A DNA stretch of 64,000 nt, taken from assembly GCF_029543105.1 (NCBI RefSeq), contig NZ_JARQXB010000001.1, forward strand, positions 1-64,000, in the 5' to 3' direction. Below the pieces are notes generated by a model that ran no database searches, was not told the origin of the DNA, and saw only the letters and a program-made list of their open reading frames with translations. The DNA comes from Stenotrophomonas sp. HITSZ_GD. Its GTDB lineage: Bacteria; Pseudomonadota; Gammaproteobacteria; Xanthomonadales; Xanthomonadaceae. Shown here piece by piece: positions 18,017-26,191 of this stretch (its first letter is position 1; each line of letters starts with the position of its first letter). Position numbers and translations under genes: made by a program.

Positions 18017-19384
18017 ATGTCCCTGCCCCAAGGCTTCACCGCCGATACCGCCACCGCCCTGCCGCTGCATGTCCTGGACCGCGCGCACTTCGCCGCCTGG
18101 CTGGAGCGCCAGCCGCCGGCCGTGGTCGCCTGGGCGCAGGCGCAGCGCTTCGAAGCCTCGCCGGGCAGCGTGCTGCTGCTGCCGGGCGCGGACGGGCTGG
18201 CCGGCGCGGTGATCGGCGTGGGCGACCGCGAGGATGCCTACGCCTACGCGCATGCGCCCTACGCGCTGCCGGCCGGCACGGTGTGGCGCGCCGAGGGGCT
18301 GGGCGAAGCGGAGCAATCGCTGCTGCACCTGGGTTGGGGCCTGGGCAGCTACCGCTTCAGCCGCTATCGCAAGCCGACCCGCGCGCCGGCCGAACTGGCG
18401 GCCACGCCGTCGGCGGAAGTGGCCGACCTGGTGCAGGCCTGCCTACGCGTGCGCGACTGGGTGAACACACCGACCGAGGACATGGGGCCGGACCAGCTCG
18501 AAGCGGCCGCGCGTGAGCTCGCCAGCGCGCACGGCGCGCGCATCGAGGTCATCACCGGGCAGGCGCTGCTGGAAAAGAACTTCCCCACCATCCACGCCGT
18601 GGGCCGCGCATCGCACCGCGCGCCGCGCCTGATCGAACTGCAGTGGGGCGATGCGGCGCATCCGCACCTGGTGCTGGTCGGCAAGGGCGTGTGTTTCGAC
18701 ACCGGCGGGTTGGATCTCAAGCCGGCCGACGGCATGCGCCACATGAAGAAGGACATGGGCGGCGCGGCGCACGCGCTGGCGCTGGCCGGGCTGGTGATGG
18801 CGCGCCAGCTGCCGGTGCGGCTGACGCTGCTGGTCCCGGCGGTGGAAAACGCGGTGGGCCCGGACGCCTTCCGCCCGGGCGAGGTGATCACCACGCGCGC
18901 GGGCGTCACCGTGGAGATCGACAACACCGATGCCGAAGGCCGCCTGATCCTGTGCGACGCGCTGACCTACGCCGGCGAGGCGAAGCCGGCGCTGATCCTG
19001 GACTTCGCCACGCTCACCGGCGCGGCGCGCATCGCGCTCGGCCCGGACCTGCCGGCGCTGTTTGCCAACGACGAAGCGGTGGCGCAGGCGTGGATCGCCG
19101 CCGGCGAGCGCACGCGCGACCCGGTGTGGCGCATGCCGCTGTGGCGCCCGTACCTGCGCTACCTCACCAGCCACGTGGCCGATCTCGCCAATGCCGGTTC
19201 GCGCATGGCCGGCGCGGTGACGGCGGCGCTGTACCTGGAGCGCTTCGTGCCGGCGGGCCAGCCGTGGGCGCACCTGGACGTGTACGCCTGGAACGATGCC
19301 GAGCGCCCCGGCCGCCCGGCGGGCGGCGAGGCGCTGGCGTTGCGTTCGGCCTGGGCCATGCTGCAGGCGCGCTACGGCGGCTGA
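18017..19384 (+). CDS. M17 leucyl aminopeptidase family protein
   Basis: This 455-aa enzyme has the M17 catalytic core. Motifs are GKGVCFDTGGLDLKP (metal-binding Lys/Asp region), MKKDMGGAAHAL, and NTDAEGRLIL with the conserved Asp, Glu and Arg. It releases N-terminal amino acids from peptides in the cytoplasm using two metal ions. The N-terminal domain is shorter than that of PepA, as in PepB-like members. It starts at ATG 18017 after AAGGAAA and is followed by a convergent SDR gene. Confidence 0.93.
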   Translation: MSLPQGFTADTATALPLHVLDRAHFAAWLERQPPAVVAWAQAQRFEASPGSVLLLPGADGLAGAVIGVGDREDAYAYAHAPYALPAGTVWRAEGLGEAEQSLLHLGWGLGSYRFSRYRKPTRAPAELAATPSAEVADLVQACLRVRDWVNTPTEDMGPDQLEAAARELASAHGARIEVITGQALLEKNFPTIHAVGRASHRAPRLIELQWGDAAHPHLVLVGKGVCFDTGGLDLKPADGMRHMKKDMGGAAHALALAGLVMARQLPVRLTLLVPAVENAVGPDAFRPGEVITTRAGVTVEIDNTDAEGRLILCDALTYAGEAKPALILDFATLTGAARIALGPDLPALFANDEAVAQAWIAAGERTRDPVWRMPLWRPYLRYLTSHVADLANAGSRMAGAVTAALYLERFVPAGQPWAHLDVYAWNDAERPGRPAGGEALALRSAWAMLQARYGG

Positions 19385-19390
19385 GCCGGA

Positions 19391-20146
19391 TCAGATCGCC
19401 TGGCCGCCGGACACTTCGATCCGCTGGCCGGTGACCCAACGGTTCGCCGGCCCCAGCAGGCTGGCGACCATCGGCCCGATATCGTCCACCACGCCGACGC
19501 GGCCCAGCGCGGTCATGCCGGCGAAGGCCTGGTTGTATTCGGGCGTATCGCGCACGGCCCCGCCGAGGAAGTCGGTCTCGATCGCCCCCGGTGCCACGGC
19601 GTTCGCGGTGATGCCGCGCGCGCCGAGTTCGCGGGCGAGGTAGACCGTCAGGATCTCGATGGCGCCCTTGGCGGCGGCGTAAGCCGAGAAGCCCGGTTGC
19701 GAGACGCGGGTGAGGCCGGTGGACAGGTTCACGATGCGCCCGCCGTCGGCCAGCAAGGGCAGCAGCGCCTGGGTGAGGAAGAACACGCCTTTGACGTGGA
19801 CGGCGAACAGGGCGTCGAACTGCGCCGGGGTGGTGTCGGCGAAGGCGGCCATCTCGCCGTGGCCGGCGTTGTTGACCAGATGGTCGACGTGGTCGCGGCC
19901 GAAGTGCGCGCGCAGGGTGGTGCGCAGGGTCTGGGCGAAGGCGGGGAAACTCGATACCTCGCCCACATCGAGCTGCAAGGCGATGGCGCGGCGGCCCATG
20001 GCGGTGATCTCCTCGACCACCTGGCGGGCGGCGGCTTCGCCGTGGCGCCAGGTGAGGATGACATCGCCGCCCTGGCGGGCGATGGACAAGGCGGTGGCGC
20101 GGCCGAGGCCGCGATTGGCGCCGGTGACGAGGGAAATCGTGTTCAT
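19391..20146 (-). CDS. SDR family oxidoreductase, target of the divergent AraC regulator
   Basis: This 251-aa classical short-chain dehydrogenase has TGANRGLGRA (cofactor loop, residues 8-17), VNNAGHGE, a catalytic Ser in NLSTGLTRVS, and the YxxxK motif as YAAAKGA. The C-terminus reads GQRIEVSGGQAI. An Arg at the end of strand 2 (WRHGEAAAR) suggests NADP preference. Its start is 237 bases from the divergent AraC gene, and the spacer holds four direct repeats, so it is probably that regulator's target. The substrate is unknown. Confidence 0.92.
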   Translation of the reverse strand: MNTISLVTGANRGLGRATALSIARQGGDVILTWRHGEAAARQVVEEITAMGRRAIALQLDVGEVSSFPAFAQTLRTTLRAHFGRDHVDHLVNNAGHGEMAAFADTTPAQFDALFAVHVKGVFFLTQALLPLLADGGRIVNLSTGLTRVSQPGFSAYAAAKGAIEILTVYLARELGARGITANAVAPGAIETDFLGGAVRDTPEYNQAFAGMTALGRVGVVDDIGPMVASLLGPANRWVTGQRIEVSGGQAI

Positions 20147-20210
20147 GGCTGCACTCCTCAGGATCGTTTGGGGGGTGCGGAAAGTCTGGTCGCCGCCGCC
20201 GCGCGCGGGT

Positions 20211-20342
20211 TGCCTGATCCTGCGGCGGAGATGCCTGGTTCTGCGGTCATCGCGAGCGGGGTTGGTGAGCTTGCAGCTTTCGCGCGTGGCCCGTGGGCGC
20301 CTGCATTGCCTGGTCATGCGGTGGACTTGCCTGGAAATGCGG
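20211..20342. promoter_or_regulatory. Four TGCCTGNNNNTGCGG boxes, candidate AraC operators
   Basis: Four 15-bp direct repeats lie between the SDR and AraC genes: 20211-20225, 20232-20246, 20307-20321 and 20328-20342. TGCCTG and TGCGG are conserved exactly; only the central four bases vary. Within each pair the starts are 21 bp apart (two helical turns), the phasing of AraC I1/I2 half-sites. One pair is close to the SDR start and the other close to the AraC start. Confidence 0.75.
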
Positions 20343-20383
20343 AAGGGCACCCGCATGCCGTGGTCCTCGGCTATCGTGCGCGC

Positions 20384-21271
20384 ATGACCGCCGCCCTGCT
20401 CGATCGCGTTCGCCACTGCACGCTCGCCCACGCCGACGCGCACGGGGTGGCGCGCACGGCGATCGCCGGCCTGTCCACCATCTCGGCCACCGCGCCGGGT
20501 GAGCTGCAGTACGACATCTCCTGCCCGATGCTGGTGCTCCTGCTGCAAGGCACCAAGCAGGTGACATTCGGCTCGCACGTGGCGCGCTTCGGCGCGGGCG
20601 AGTCGCTGCTCATCACCGCCGACGTGCCCACCACGAGCCAGATCACCGGTGCCGATGCACGGCAGCCCTACTACTCGTTCGTGTTGCACCTGGACCCGGC
20701 CATCATCGCCAGCCTCGTCGGCGAGATGGACGCAGTGGCCGACGCGGCCTCGCCCGCTTCGCCCTTGCAGGTGGAGGCGACGGAAGCCGAGGTCGCCGAT
20801 TGCGCGCTGCGCCTGCTGCAGCTTCTGGAACGTCCGCGCTCATTGCCCATCCTGCGCGACGGGCTGCTGCGCGAGATGCACCACTGGCTGCTGGCGGGCC
20901 GGCATGGCGCGGCCATTCGCCAGCTGGGCGCGGTCAACGGGCATGCCGCGCGCATCGGGCGCGCGGTGAAGCTGATCCGCGCGCACTACGCGCAGCCACT
21001 GCGCGTGGAGCACCTGGCCGAGGTGGCGGGCATGAGCCTGACCACCTTCCACGCGCATTTCCGCGCGGTGACGTCACTGACGCCGCTGCAGTTCCAGAAG
21101 CAGTTGCGCCTGGTGGAGGCCCGCCGGTTGATGCGCAACGAAGGCGCCATCGCCAAGCGTGCGGCGCACGCCGTGGGCTACGAGAGCGTCACCCAGTTCA
21201 CCCGCGAGTACGGGCGCCTGTTCGGCCAGCCGCCGTCGCGCGACGCGCGCGATCACGCGGCCGCGCCGTAG
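20384..21271 (+). CDS. AraC family transcriptional regulator
   Basis: This 295-aa protein has an N-terminal AraC_N-type ligand/dimerisation domain (DISCPMLVLLLQGTKQVTFG, about residues 45-64) and a C-terminal double helix-turn-helix. The latter is seen in VEHLAEVAGMSLTTFHAHFR and in AAHAVGYESVTQFTREYGRLFG. ATG 20384 fits the domain start. Its last 19 bases overlap the 3' end of the convergent epimerase gene. Divergence from the SDR gene and the repeats between them suggest it controls the SDR and possibly itself. Confidence 0.92.
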   Translation: MTAALLDRVRHCTLAHADAHGVARTAIAGLSTISATAPGELQYDISCPMLVLLLQGTKQVTFGSHVARFGAGESLLITADVPTTSQITGADARQPYYSFVLHLDPAIIASLVGEMDAVADAASPASPLQVEATEAEVADCALRLLQLLERPRSLPILRDGLLREMHHWLLAGRHGAAIRQLGAVNGHAARIGRAVKLIRAHYAQPLRVEHLAEVAGMSLTTFHAHFRAVTSLTPLQFQKQLRLVEARRLMRNEGAIAKRAAHAVGYESVTQFTREYGRLFGQPPSRDARDHAAAP

Positions 21272-22149
21272 TCCATCCGCGCAAGGTCTTCCAGCAGCGA
21301 AGGCCCGGTGGGCGTCCAGCCCAGCGTGCGGCGGGTGATCACGCTGGAGGCGGTCAGGTCGAGCCCGGCGAAAGAGGCCAGCCAGCCGAAGTACGCCGGC
21401 GCTTCGGCCGGGCTCAGCGAGACCGCCGGCACGCCCAGCCCGCGGCCGACCTGCTCGGCGATCGACCGCATCGGCACGCCTTCTTCGGCCACCGCGTGAT
21501 AGCGCGCGCCCGCTTCGCCGCGTTCGAGCGCGAGCACGTACAGCCGCGCGACATCGCCCACCGCGGCCGCCGACCAGCGGTTGCCGCCCTCGCCGACATA
21601 GGCGGCGCGGCCCTGCTGGCGCGACAAGGCGACATACGGCGTGATCAACCCTTGCTTCACCGTGTCGTGCACCTGCGGCAGGCGCACGACCGAGACGTTC
21701 ACGCCTTGCGCCAGCAGCGCGGCGCCGGCCTGCTCGGAGGCCACGCGCGGATGCGGGTGGGCGCTGTCGAACACGTCCTCGCTCGCGGGTACGCCCGGCG
21801 CGATGCTGCCCATGCCGACGCCGGAGGTGATGAGCAGTGGGCGTGCGGTGCCCTGCCACCCTTCGCCCAGCGCGGTGATCACGCGGCGGTCCTTCTCGCA
21901 GTTCTCGGCGAAATGCGAGAAGTCGTGATCGAAGGCGGTATGCACGATGGCATCGGCCCGCGCGGCACCGGCGCGCAGGCTGTCGAGGTCTTCCAGCGTG
22001 CCGAAGTGCGCCTGCGCGCCGGCTTCAGCCAACTGCCGGGCACCGGCTTGAGAGCGCGTCAGGCCGATCACCTCGTGGCCGCGGGCGAGCAATTCGGGCA
22101 GCACGTGCGAACCGATGAAGCCGGTGGCGCCGGTCAGGAATACGCGCAT
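21253..22149 (-). CDS. NAD-dependent epimerase/dehydratase-type SDR
   Basis: This 298-aa extended/atypical SDR begins with TGATGFIGSHVLPELLARGH, the NAD(P)-binding loop. A long central region follows (ITSGVGMGS), then a C-terminal segment (RRTLGWTPTGPSLLEDL) as in proteins similar to nucleoside-sugar epimerases and stress-induced reductases. A canonical YxxxK is not evident, which is common in atypical SDRs. It is divergent from an MmyB-like regulator 75 bases away, which probably controls it. Confidence 0.88.
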   Translation of the reverse strand: MRVFLTGATGFIGSHVLPELLARGHEVIGLTRSQAGARQLAEAGAQAHFGTLEDLDSLRAGAARADAIVHTAFDHDFSHFAENCEKDRRVITALGEGWQGTARPLLITSGVGMGSIAPGVPASEDVFDSAHPHPRVASEQAGAALLAQGVNVSVVRLPQVHDTVKQGLITPYVALSRQQGRAAYVGEGGNRWSAAAVGDVARLYVLALERGEAGARYHAVAEEGVPMRSIAEQVGRGLGVPAVSLSPAEAPAYFGWLASFAGLDLTASSVITRRTLGWTPTGPSLLEDLARMDYGAAA

Positions 22150-22183
22150 GGGAAAGCTCCGTTTGGTGAGGCGCGTTTTATCC

Positions 22184-22211
22184 CACTACACTGGTTTACC
22201 GGTAAGTAGTG
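22184..22211. promoter_or_regulatory. Overlapping dyads in the epimerase/regulator spacer
   Basis: In the 75-base spacer between the divergent starts, CACTAC (22184-22189) is mirrored by GTAGTG (22206-22211), and inside lies the perfect palindrome TTACCGGTAA (22196-22205). The two dyads are not concentric. Either could be the operator of the MmyB-like regulator. Confidence 0.45.
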
Positions 22212-22224
22212 ACATCATCGTGGT

Positions 22225-23085
22225 ATGGCCACTAACAGGCTCCCCTTGCGCGAAGCGACCGACGGCATGCTGGGTGCGTTCCTGCGCGACTGCCGCGCGC
22301 GGCTCGACCCGGCCGCGTTCGGCTTCAGCGCCACGCGGCGCCGCACGCCGGGCCTGCGGCGCGAGGAAGTGGCGCAGCGCGCGCATATCAGCCCGACTTG
22401 GTACACGTGGCTCGAACAGGGTCGCGGTGGTCCGCCTTCGCCCGAGGTACTGGAACGCATCGCCACGGCGCTGATGCTCACCGAACGCGAGCGCGAGCAC
22501 GTGTTCCTCCTCGCGCTGGGCCATCCCCCGGAAGCGCGCTTCCACGGCGCGGACGAAGTGACGCCGCGCCTGCGCCGCGTACTCGACGCGTTGGGCGACA
22601 CGCCGGCCATCGTCAAGACCGCCACTTGGGACGTGGTGGCCTGGAACCGCGCGGCGGCCGCGCTGTTCACCGACTACGGCCAGTTGCCGCGCGAGCAGCG
22701 CAACATCCTGCGCCTGATGTTCTCCAGCCCGCGGGTACGCGCCGCCCAGGACAACTGGGACAGCGTGGCCCGCTCGGTGGTGCGCTCCTTCCGCATCGAT
22801 GCCATGCGTGCCGGCGCCAATGCCGAGATCGCGCAGTTGGTGGCGGAGCTGTGCGCTCACAGCGCGGAGTTCGCGGCGCTCTGGCAGGACCGCGGGCTGC
22901 CGGACGAGCGCGCGCACGCCAAGCGCATCCATCATCCGCAGGTGGGGACCATCGACCTGGAGATTTCGTACTTCGCGGTGGACGGCCGGCCCGACCTGGC
23001 GATGGTGGTCTACCACCCGGTTGATGCCGACGCCGCCGCGCGCGTGCGCGCGCTGGCCGATGCGCGCCTGAAGGCCGGCGGCTAG
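22225..23085 (+). CDS. Helix-turn-helix regulator with MmyB-like domain
   Basis: This 286-aa protein has an N-terminal XRE-type helix-turn-helix (TPGLRREEVAQRAHISPTWY, about residues 33-52, then LEQGRG) and a C-terminal MmyB-like ligand-binding domain. The latter shows TATWDVVAWNRAAAALFTDY and HPQVGTIDLEISYFAVDGRP. These regulators often control a divergently encoded dehydrogenase or epimerase, as here. The MmyB-type pocket is thought to bind a fatty-acid-like ligand; the actual ligand is unknown. Confidence 0.92.
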   Translation: MATNRLPLREATDGMLGAFLRDCRARLDPAAFGFSATRRRTPGLRREEVAQRAHISPTWYTWLEQGRGGPPSPEVLERIATALMLTEREREHVFLLALGHPPEARFHGADEVTPRLRRVLDALGDTPAIVKTATWDVVAWNRAAAALFTDYGQLPREQRNILRLMFSSPRVRAAQDNWDSVARSVVRSFRIDAMRAGANAEIAQLVAELCAHSAEFAALWQDRGLPDERAHAKRIHHPQVGTIDLEISYFAVDGRPDLAMVVYHPVDADAAARVRALADARLKAGG

Positions 23086-23092
23086 GCGACGG

Positions 23093-23830
23093 TCAACCGC
23101 GCCCCGGCACGCGCGCCGCCACCGGCGCCACCAAGGCATACGAGGCCGCGCCCTGCGACCAGTAGCGCGCGTGCAGGCCATCCTCGGTGCGCTCGCCGGG
23201 GCGCAGGCGTGGCGCCAGCGGTCGCACGTACAGGGCCACGCGGCTACCGGCCGCGTCTTCGTACACCAGCATTGCCGCGGCGCCCTCGGGCGTGGAGAGC
23301 AGGCGCCCGCCGCGCGCGCGCAGGCCTTGCGCGCGCAGGTCCGGCAGCGCCACCGCATCGTGGAACTGCGTGGCCAGCCAGGCGCGCAGGCGGGCTTCGT
23401 CGGCCTCGCCGTCGCGGTATTCGAGCGCGGCGTCCTGGGTGGCAAACAGGCGGTACGCGGCCATCGCATCGGCCATGGGCGGGCGTTCGGCGCGAAGGCG
23501 TGCATCGTGCAATTGCCAGCCGCCCCAGCCGCCGGCGCCCAGCGCCAACACGCAGGCGGCCGCCATGCCCATCCAGGTGCGCTGGCGCGCGTGGCGACGC
23601 CGGCGCAGCTGTGCCGGATCCAGCTGCGCCTGCAGCGGCACGCGTTCGGTCCATGCCCACGCGGTCCGCAGGGCGGCGGCATCACGCCGCCACGCCGCCA
23701 CGCGCGCGGCATCCTCGGGGTGGTCGCGCAGCCACGCCTCGACCTCGGCGCGCGCGGCGGCGTCCAGCTGGTCATCGACATAGGCGTGCAGGCGCAGGTC
23801 GCGCTCGGTCGCGTCCATGAGCAGGTTCAT
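23093..23830 (-). CDS. Anti-sigma factor, membrane-anchored
   Basis: This 245-aa protein starts at ATG 23830, overlapping the sigma factor stop by ATGA. The N-terminal cytoplasmic part (LHAYVDDQLDAAARAEVEAW) resembles the sigma-binding helix of RsiW/ChrR-type anti-sigma factors. A single membrane helix (about 86-106) and a periplasmic domain follow. No HxxxCxxC zinc motif is visible, so it is not a classical ZAS protein. An alternative start at ATG 23818 would remove four residues. It would hold the ECF sigma factor inactive. Confidence 0.88.
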   Translation of the reverse strand: MNLLMDATERDLRLHAYVDDQLDAAARAEVEAWLRDHPEDAARVAAWRRDAAALRTAWAWTERVPLQAQLDPAQLRRRRHARQRTWMGMAAACVLALGAGGWGGWQLHDARLRAERPPMADAMAAYRLFATQDAALEYRDGEADEARLRAWLATQFHDAVALPDLRAQGLRARGGRLLSTPEGAAAMLVYEDAAGSRVALYVRPLAPRLRPGERTEDGLHARYWSQGAASYALVAPVAARVPGRG

Positions 23831-24354
23831 TTGATTCTCCGCAGCGCGGGCGCAAGAGGGGCCTGACCTTCGCCGAGCGCGCGCAGGCGTTCGCGTGCGC
23901 GCGACAGGCGCGACATGACCGTGCCGATCGGTATGCCCAGGGTGTCGGCGGCCTGCTGGTAGGTGAAGCCTTCCACCGCGACCAGCATCAGCACGGCGCG
24001 ATGTTCCGCCGGCAGCTCGCCGAAGTGGCCCAGCAGGACGCGCTCCCCATGGATCTGCTCCGGGGAGGGCGCCAGCGGTGGCGGGCTGGCGGCGAGCAGG
24101 CCCAGCAACCGCTGCCAGCGCCGCGCCCGGCGCGCCTCGTCGATGAAGCGCCGGTAGAGGATGGAGAACAGCCAGGCCTGCAGCGCCTGGTCGTCGCGCC
24201 GGGCGTCCCAGCCGCGCAGCGCGCGCTCCAGTGCGGATTGCACCAGGTCATCCGCGGCGGCGGGGTCGCCGGCCAGCGAGCGGGCGAAGCGCCACAGGCG
24301 CGGCAGCAGCGCGCGCAGGCGGTCGTCATCGGCGGTGGCATCTCGCAGGGGCAT
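23827..24354 (-). CDS. ECF RNA polymerase sigma factor
   Basis: This 175-aa sigma-70 family factor of group IV has sigma2 (DDLVQSALERALRGWDAR, LQAWLFSILYRRFIDEARR) and sigma4 (LPAEHRAVLMLVAVEGFTYQ, IPIGTVMSRLSRARERLR). ATG 24354 was chosen because the predicted promoter at 24410-24386 lies just upstream of it and the longer frame would run through that promoter. It is co-transcribed with its anti-sigma gene and divergent from a catalase-like/cytochrome b561 pair carrying the same promoter motif. Confidence 0.95.
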   Translation of the reverse strand: MPLRDATADDDRLRALLPRLWRFARSLAGDPAAADDLVQSALERALRGWDARRDDQALQAWLFSILYRRFIDEARRARRWQRLLGLLAASPPPLAPSPEQIHGERVLLGHFGELPAEHRAVLMLVAVEGFTYQQAADTLGIPIGTVMSRLSRARERLRALGEGQAPLAPALRRIK

Positions 24355-24385
24355 GGGGGGCGATGGCGGATGGGGACAGGGGTGG

Positions 24386-24410
24386 GACGTCCCGGCGCGG
24401 AGATTATTCC
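24386..24410 (-). promoter_or_regulatory. Predicted ECF promoter of the sigma/anti-sigma operon
   Basis: On the minus strand GGAATA (24410-24405), 15 bases, then CGTC (24389-24386). This gives a start site near 24379 and a leader of about 25 bases before ATG 24354. It is identical in form to the divergent element at 24433-24457, implying autoregulation. Confidence 0.75.
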
Positions 24411-24432
24411 CCGGCTTCACGCCACGAAGCGT

Positions 24433-24457
24433 GGAATAGATCGCCTGCCCGTGCGTC
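24433..24457 (+). promoter_or_regulatory. Predicted ECF promoter of the catalase-like operon
   Basis: GGAATA (24433-24438), 15 bases, then CGTC (24454-24457), with a predicted start near 24465, about 23 bases before ATG 24488. Box sequences and spacing are identical to the promoter facing the sigma gene. Confidence 0.75.
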
Positions 24458-24487
24458 TGACCGGGTATGCCCGCCCCGGAGCCCCGC

Positions 24488-25576
24488 ATGTCCGCGCCAT
24501 CCCCCGCCCCCCGCCCCACCCGTTACCTGCCACTGCTCGGCATCGGCGCCCTCGTCGCCGTGCTGGCCGCGGCCTTCGCCTGGACCGCCGGCTGGATCGG
24601 CGGCGGGCGCCTCACCGCCCAGCGCATGACCGACGGCATCGAGGCCGGCAACAAGCAGCCCTATCCCGGCTACCGCCGGGCGCACAGCAAGGGCGTGTGC
24701 GTCACCGGCACTTTCCACGCCAGCGGACAGGCCACGGCGCTGTCCAAGGCCCGCGTGTTCCGGCAACAGGACGTGCCGGTGATGGGGCGGCTGTCGATCG
24801 GCGGTGGCGATCCGCACGGTGCGGACAACAGCGCGCGCGTGCGCAGCATGGCGCTGCTGCTCACCACCGACGACGGCCAGCAGTGGCGCACGGCGATGAA
24901 CAGCTTTCCGTTCTTTGTCGTCGCCACGCCGGAAGGCTTCGCCGCGCAGGGCGAGGCCGCGCGGCCGGACCCGGCCACCGGCAAGCCGGACCCGGCGAAG
25001 ATGGCCGCGTTCCTCAAGCAGTATCCGGAGGCGGCGAAGTTCCTGGCCTGGGCCAAGAGCGCGCCGTGGCCGGACAGCTGGGCCAACACGCAGTACAACG
25101 GCGTCAACGCTTTCCGCCTGATCGACGCCGATGGTCACGCGCGCTTCGTGCGCTGGTCCATGCGGCCGCAGGCGCCGTTCCGCGAAATGGACGCGGCCCA
25201 GCGCGAGCAGGCCGGCGCGGATTTCCTCTCGCGCGACCTGCAGCAGCGCCTGGCGCAGGGCCCGTTGCGCTGGGACATGGTGATGACGCTGGCCCATGCG
25301 GGCGATCCGGTCAACGACGCCTCGCAGCCGTGGCCGGACGACCGCGAGCAGGTCGTGGCCGGCACGCTGGAACTGACCGCCGCGCAGCCGCAGGAACAGG
25401 GCCAGTGCCGCGACATCAACTACGACCCGCTGATCCTGCCCGACGGCATCGCCGGGTCCGACGACCCGATCCTGGCCGCGCGCTCGGCGGTGTACTCGCA
25501 ATCCTTCAACCGCCGCGAGCGCGAGATCGCGCACGGGAAAGCCCCGGAAGCCACCGGCCAGGAGCAGGCGAAATGA
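24488..25576 (+). CDS. Catalase-like heme peroxidase (SrpA type)
   Basis: This 362-aa protein has an N-terminal membrane helix (about 16-38) that places the domain in the periplasm, then a small catalase fold. The distal His is in YRRAHSKGVCVTGTF and the proximal heme Tyr in AARSAVYSQSFNRR. It is about 120 residues shorter than typical monofunctional catalases, as expected for catalase-related peroxidases. It overlaps the cytochrome b561 gene by ATGA, suggesting electrons reach it from the membrane. Control by the divergent ECF sigma factor is predicted from the shared promoter motif. Confidence 0.9.
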   Translation: MSAPSPAPRPTRYLPLLGIGALVAVLAAAFAWTAGWIGGGRLTAQRMTDGIEAGNKQPYPGYRRAHSKGVCVTGTFHASGQATALSKARVFRQQDVPVMGRLSIGGGDPHGADNSARVRSMALLLTTDDGQQWRTAMNSFPFFVVATPEGFAAQGEAARPDPATGKPDPAKMAAFLKQYPEAAKFLAWAKSAPWPDSWANTQYNGVNAFRLIDADGHARFVRWSMRPQAPFREMDAAQREQAGADFLSRDLQQRLAQGPLRWDMVMTLAHAGDPVNDASQPWPDDREQVVAGTLELTAAQPQEQGQCRDINYDPLILPDGIAGSDDPILAARSAVYSQSFNRREREIAHGKAPEATGQEQAK

Positions 25577-26121
25577 ATACCTCCGCGCATTTCAACCTCA
25601 CCGCGCGCGTGCTGCACTGGCTGATGGCGGCAATGATCCTGGCGATGCTGTTCATCGGCGTGGGCATGGTGGCGTCGATCTCGCAGCGGCCGTGGCTGAT
25701 CGACCTGCACCGGCCGCTGGGCATCGCGATCCTGCTGCTGGTGATTGTGCGGCTGGGCAATCGCCTGCGCCACGCGCCCCCGCCGCTGCCGGCGGACCTG
25801 CCGGCGTGGCAGGCGTTCGCCGCGAAGGCCTCGCACTGGGTGCTGTACGGGCTGATGTTCGCCATGCCGCTGCTGGGCTGGGCGACAGTGTCGGCCGCGG
25901 GCTACCCGGTGACGATGTTCGCCGGGTTCCAGCTGCCGCCGATCGCACCGCACGACGCCACGCTGTATGCGTGGCTGCGCGACGCGCATGGCTGGCTCGC
26001 CAGGTTGTTGTTCGCCACGGTGCTGCTGCACTTGTCCGCGGCGCTGTACCACGCGTGGGTGCGCAGGGATGGCGTGTTCCAGGCGATGGCGCGGGGTGGG
26101 CGCGGCAACGGCGAGGCGTAG
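25573..26121 (+). CDS. Cytochrome b561 family membrane protein
   Basis: This 182-aa four-helix membrane cytochrome has heme-ligand histidines at conserved places: ARVLHWLMAAM (helix 1), LIDLHRPLGIAILLLVI (helix 2), and HGWLARLLFATVLLHLSAAL (helices 3/4). It is coupled to the catalase-like gene by ATGA. It would pass electrons from the quinone pool to the periplasmic peroxidase, forming a peroxide-detoxifying pair (known architecture of srpA/cybB modules; the specific reaction here is inferred). Confidence 0.93.
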   Translation: MNTSAHFNLTARVLHWLMAAMILAMLFIGVGMVASISQRPWLIDLHRPLGIAILLLVIVRLGNRLRHAPPPLPADLPAWQAFAAKASHWVLYGLMFAMPLLGWATVSAAGYPVTMFAGFQLPPIAPHDATLYAWLRDAHGWLARLLFATVLLHLSAALYHAWVRRDGVFQAMARGGRGNGEA

Positions 26122-26191
26122 ACCGCCCCCCATGGCGACGTCATGTCGGCACACCTCTCCCGCGTCACGTCCCCGCTCCGGAGCGAGCGCT

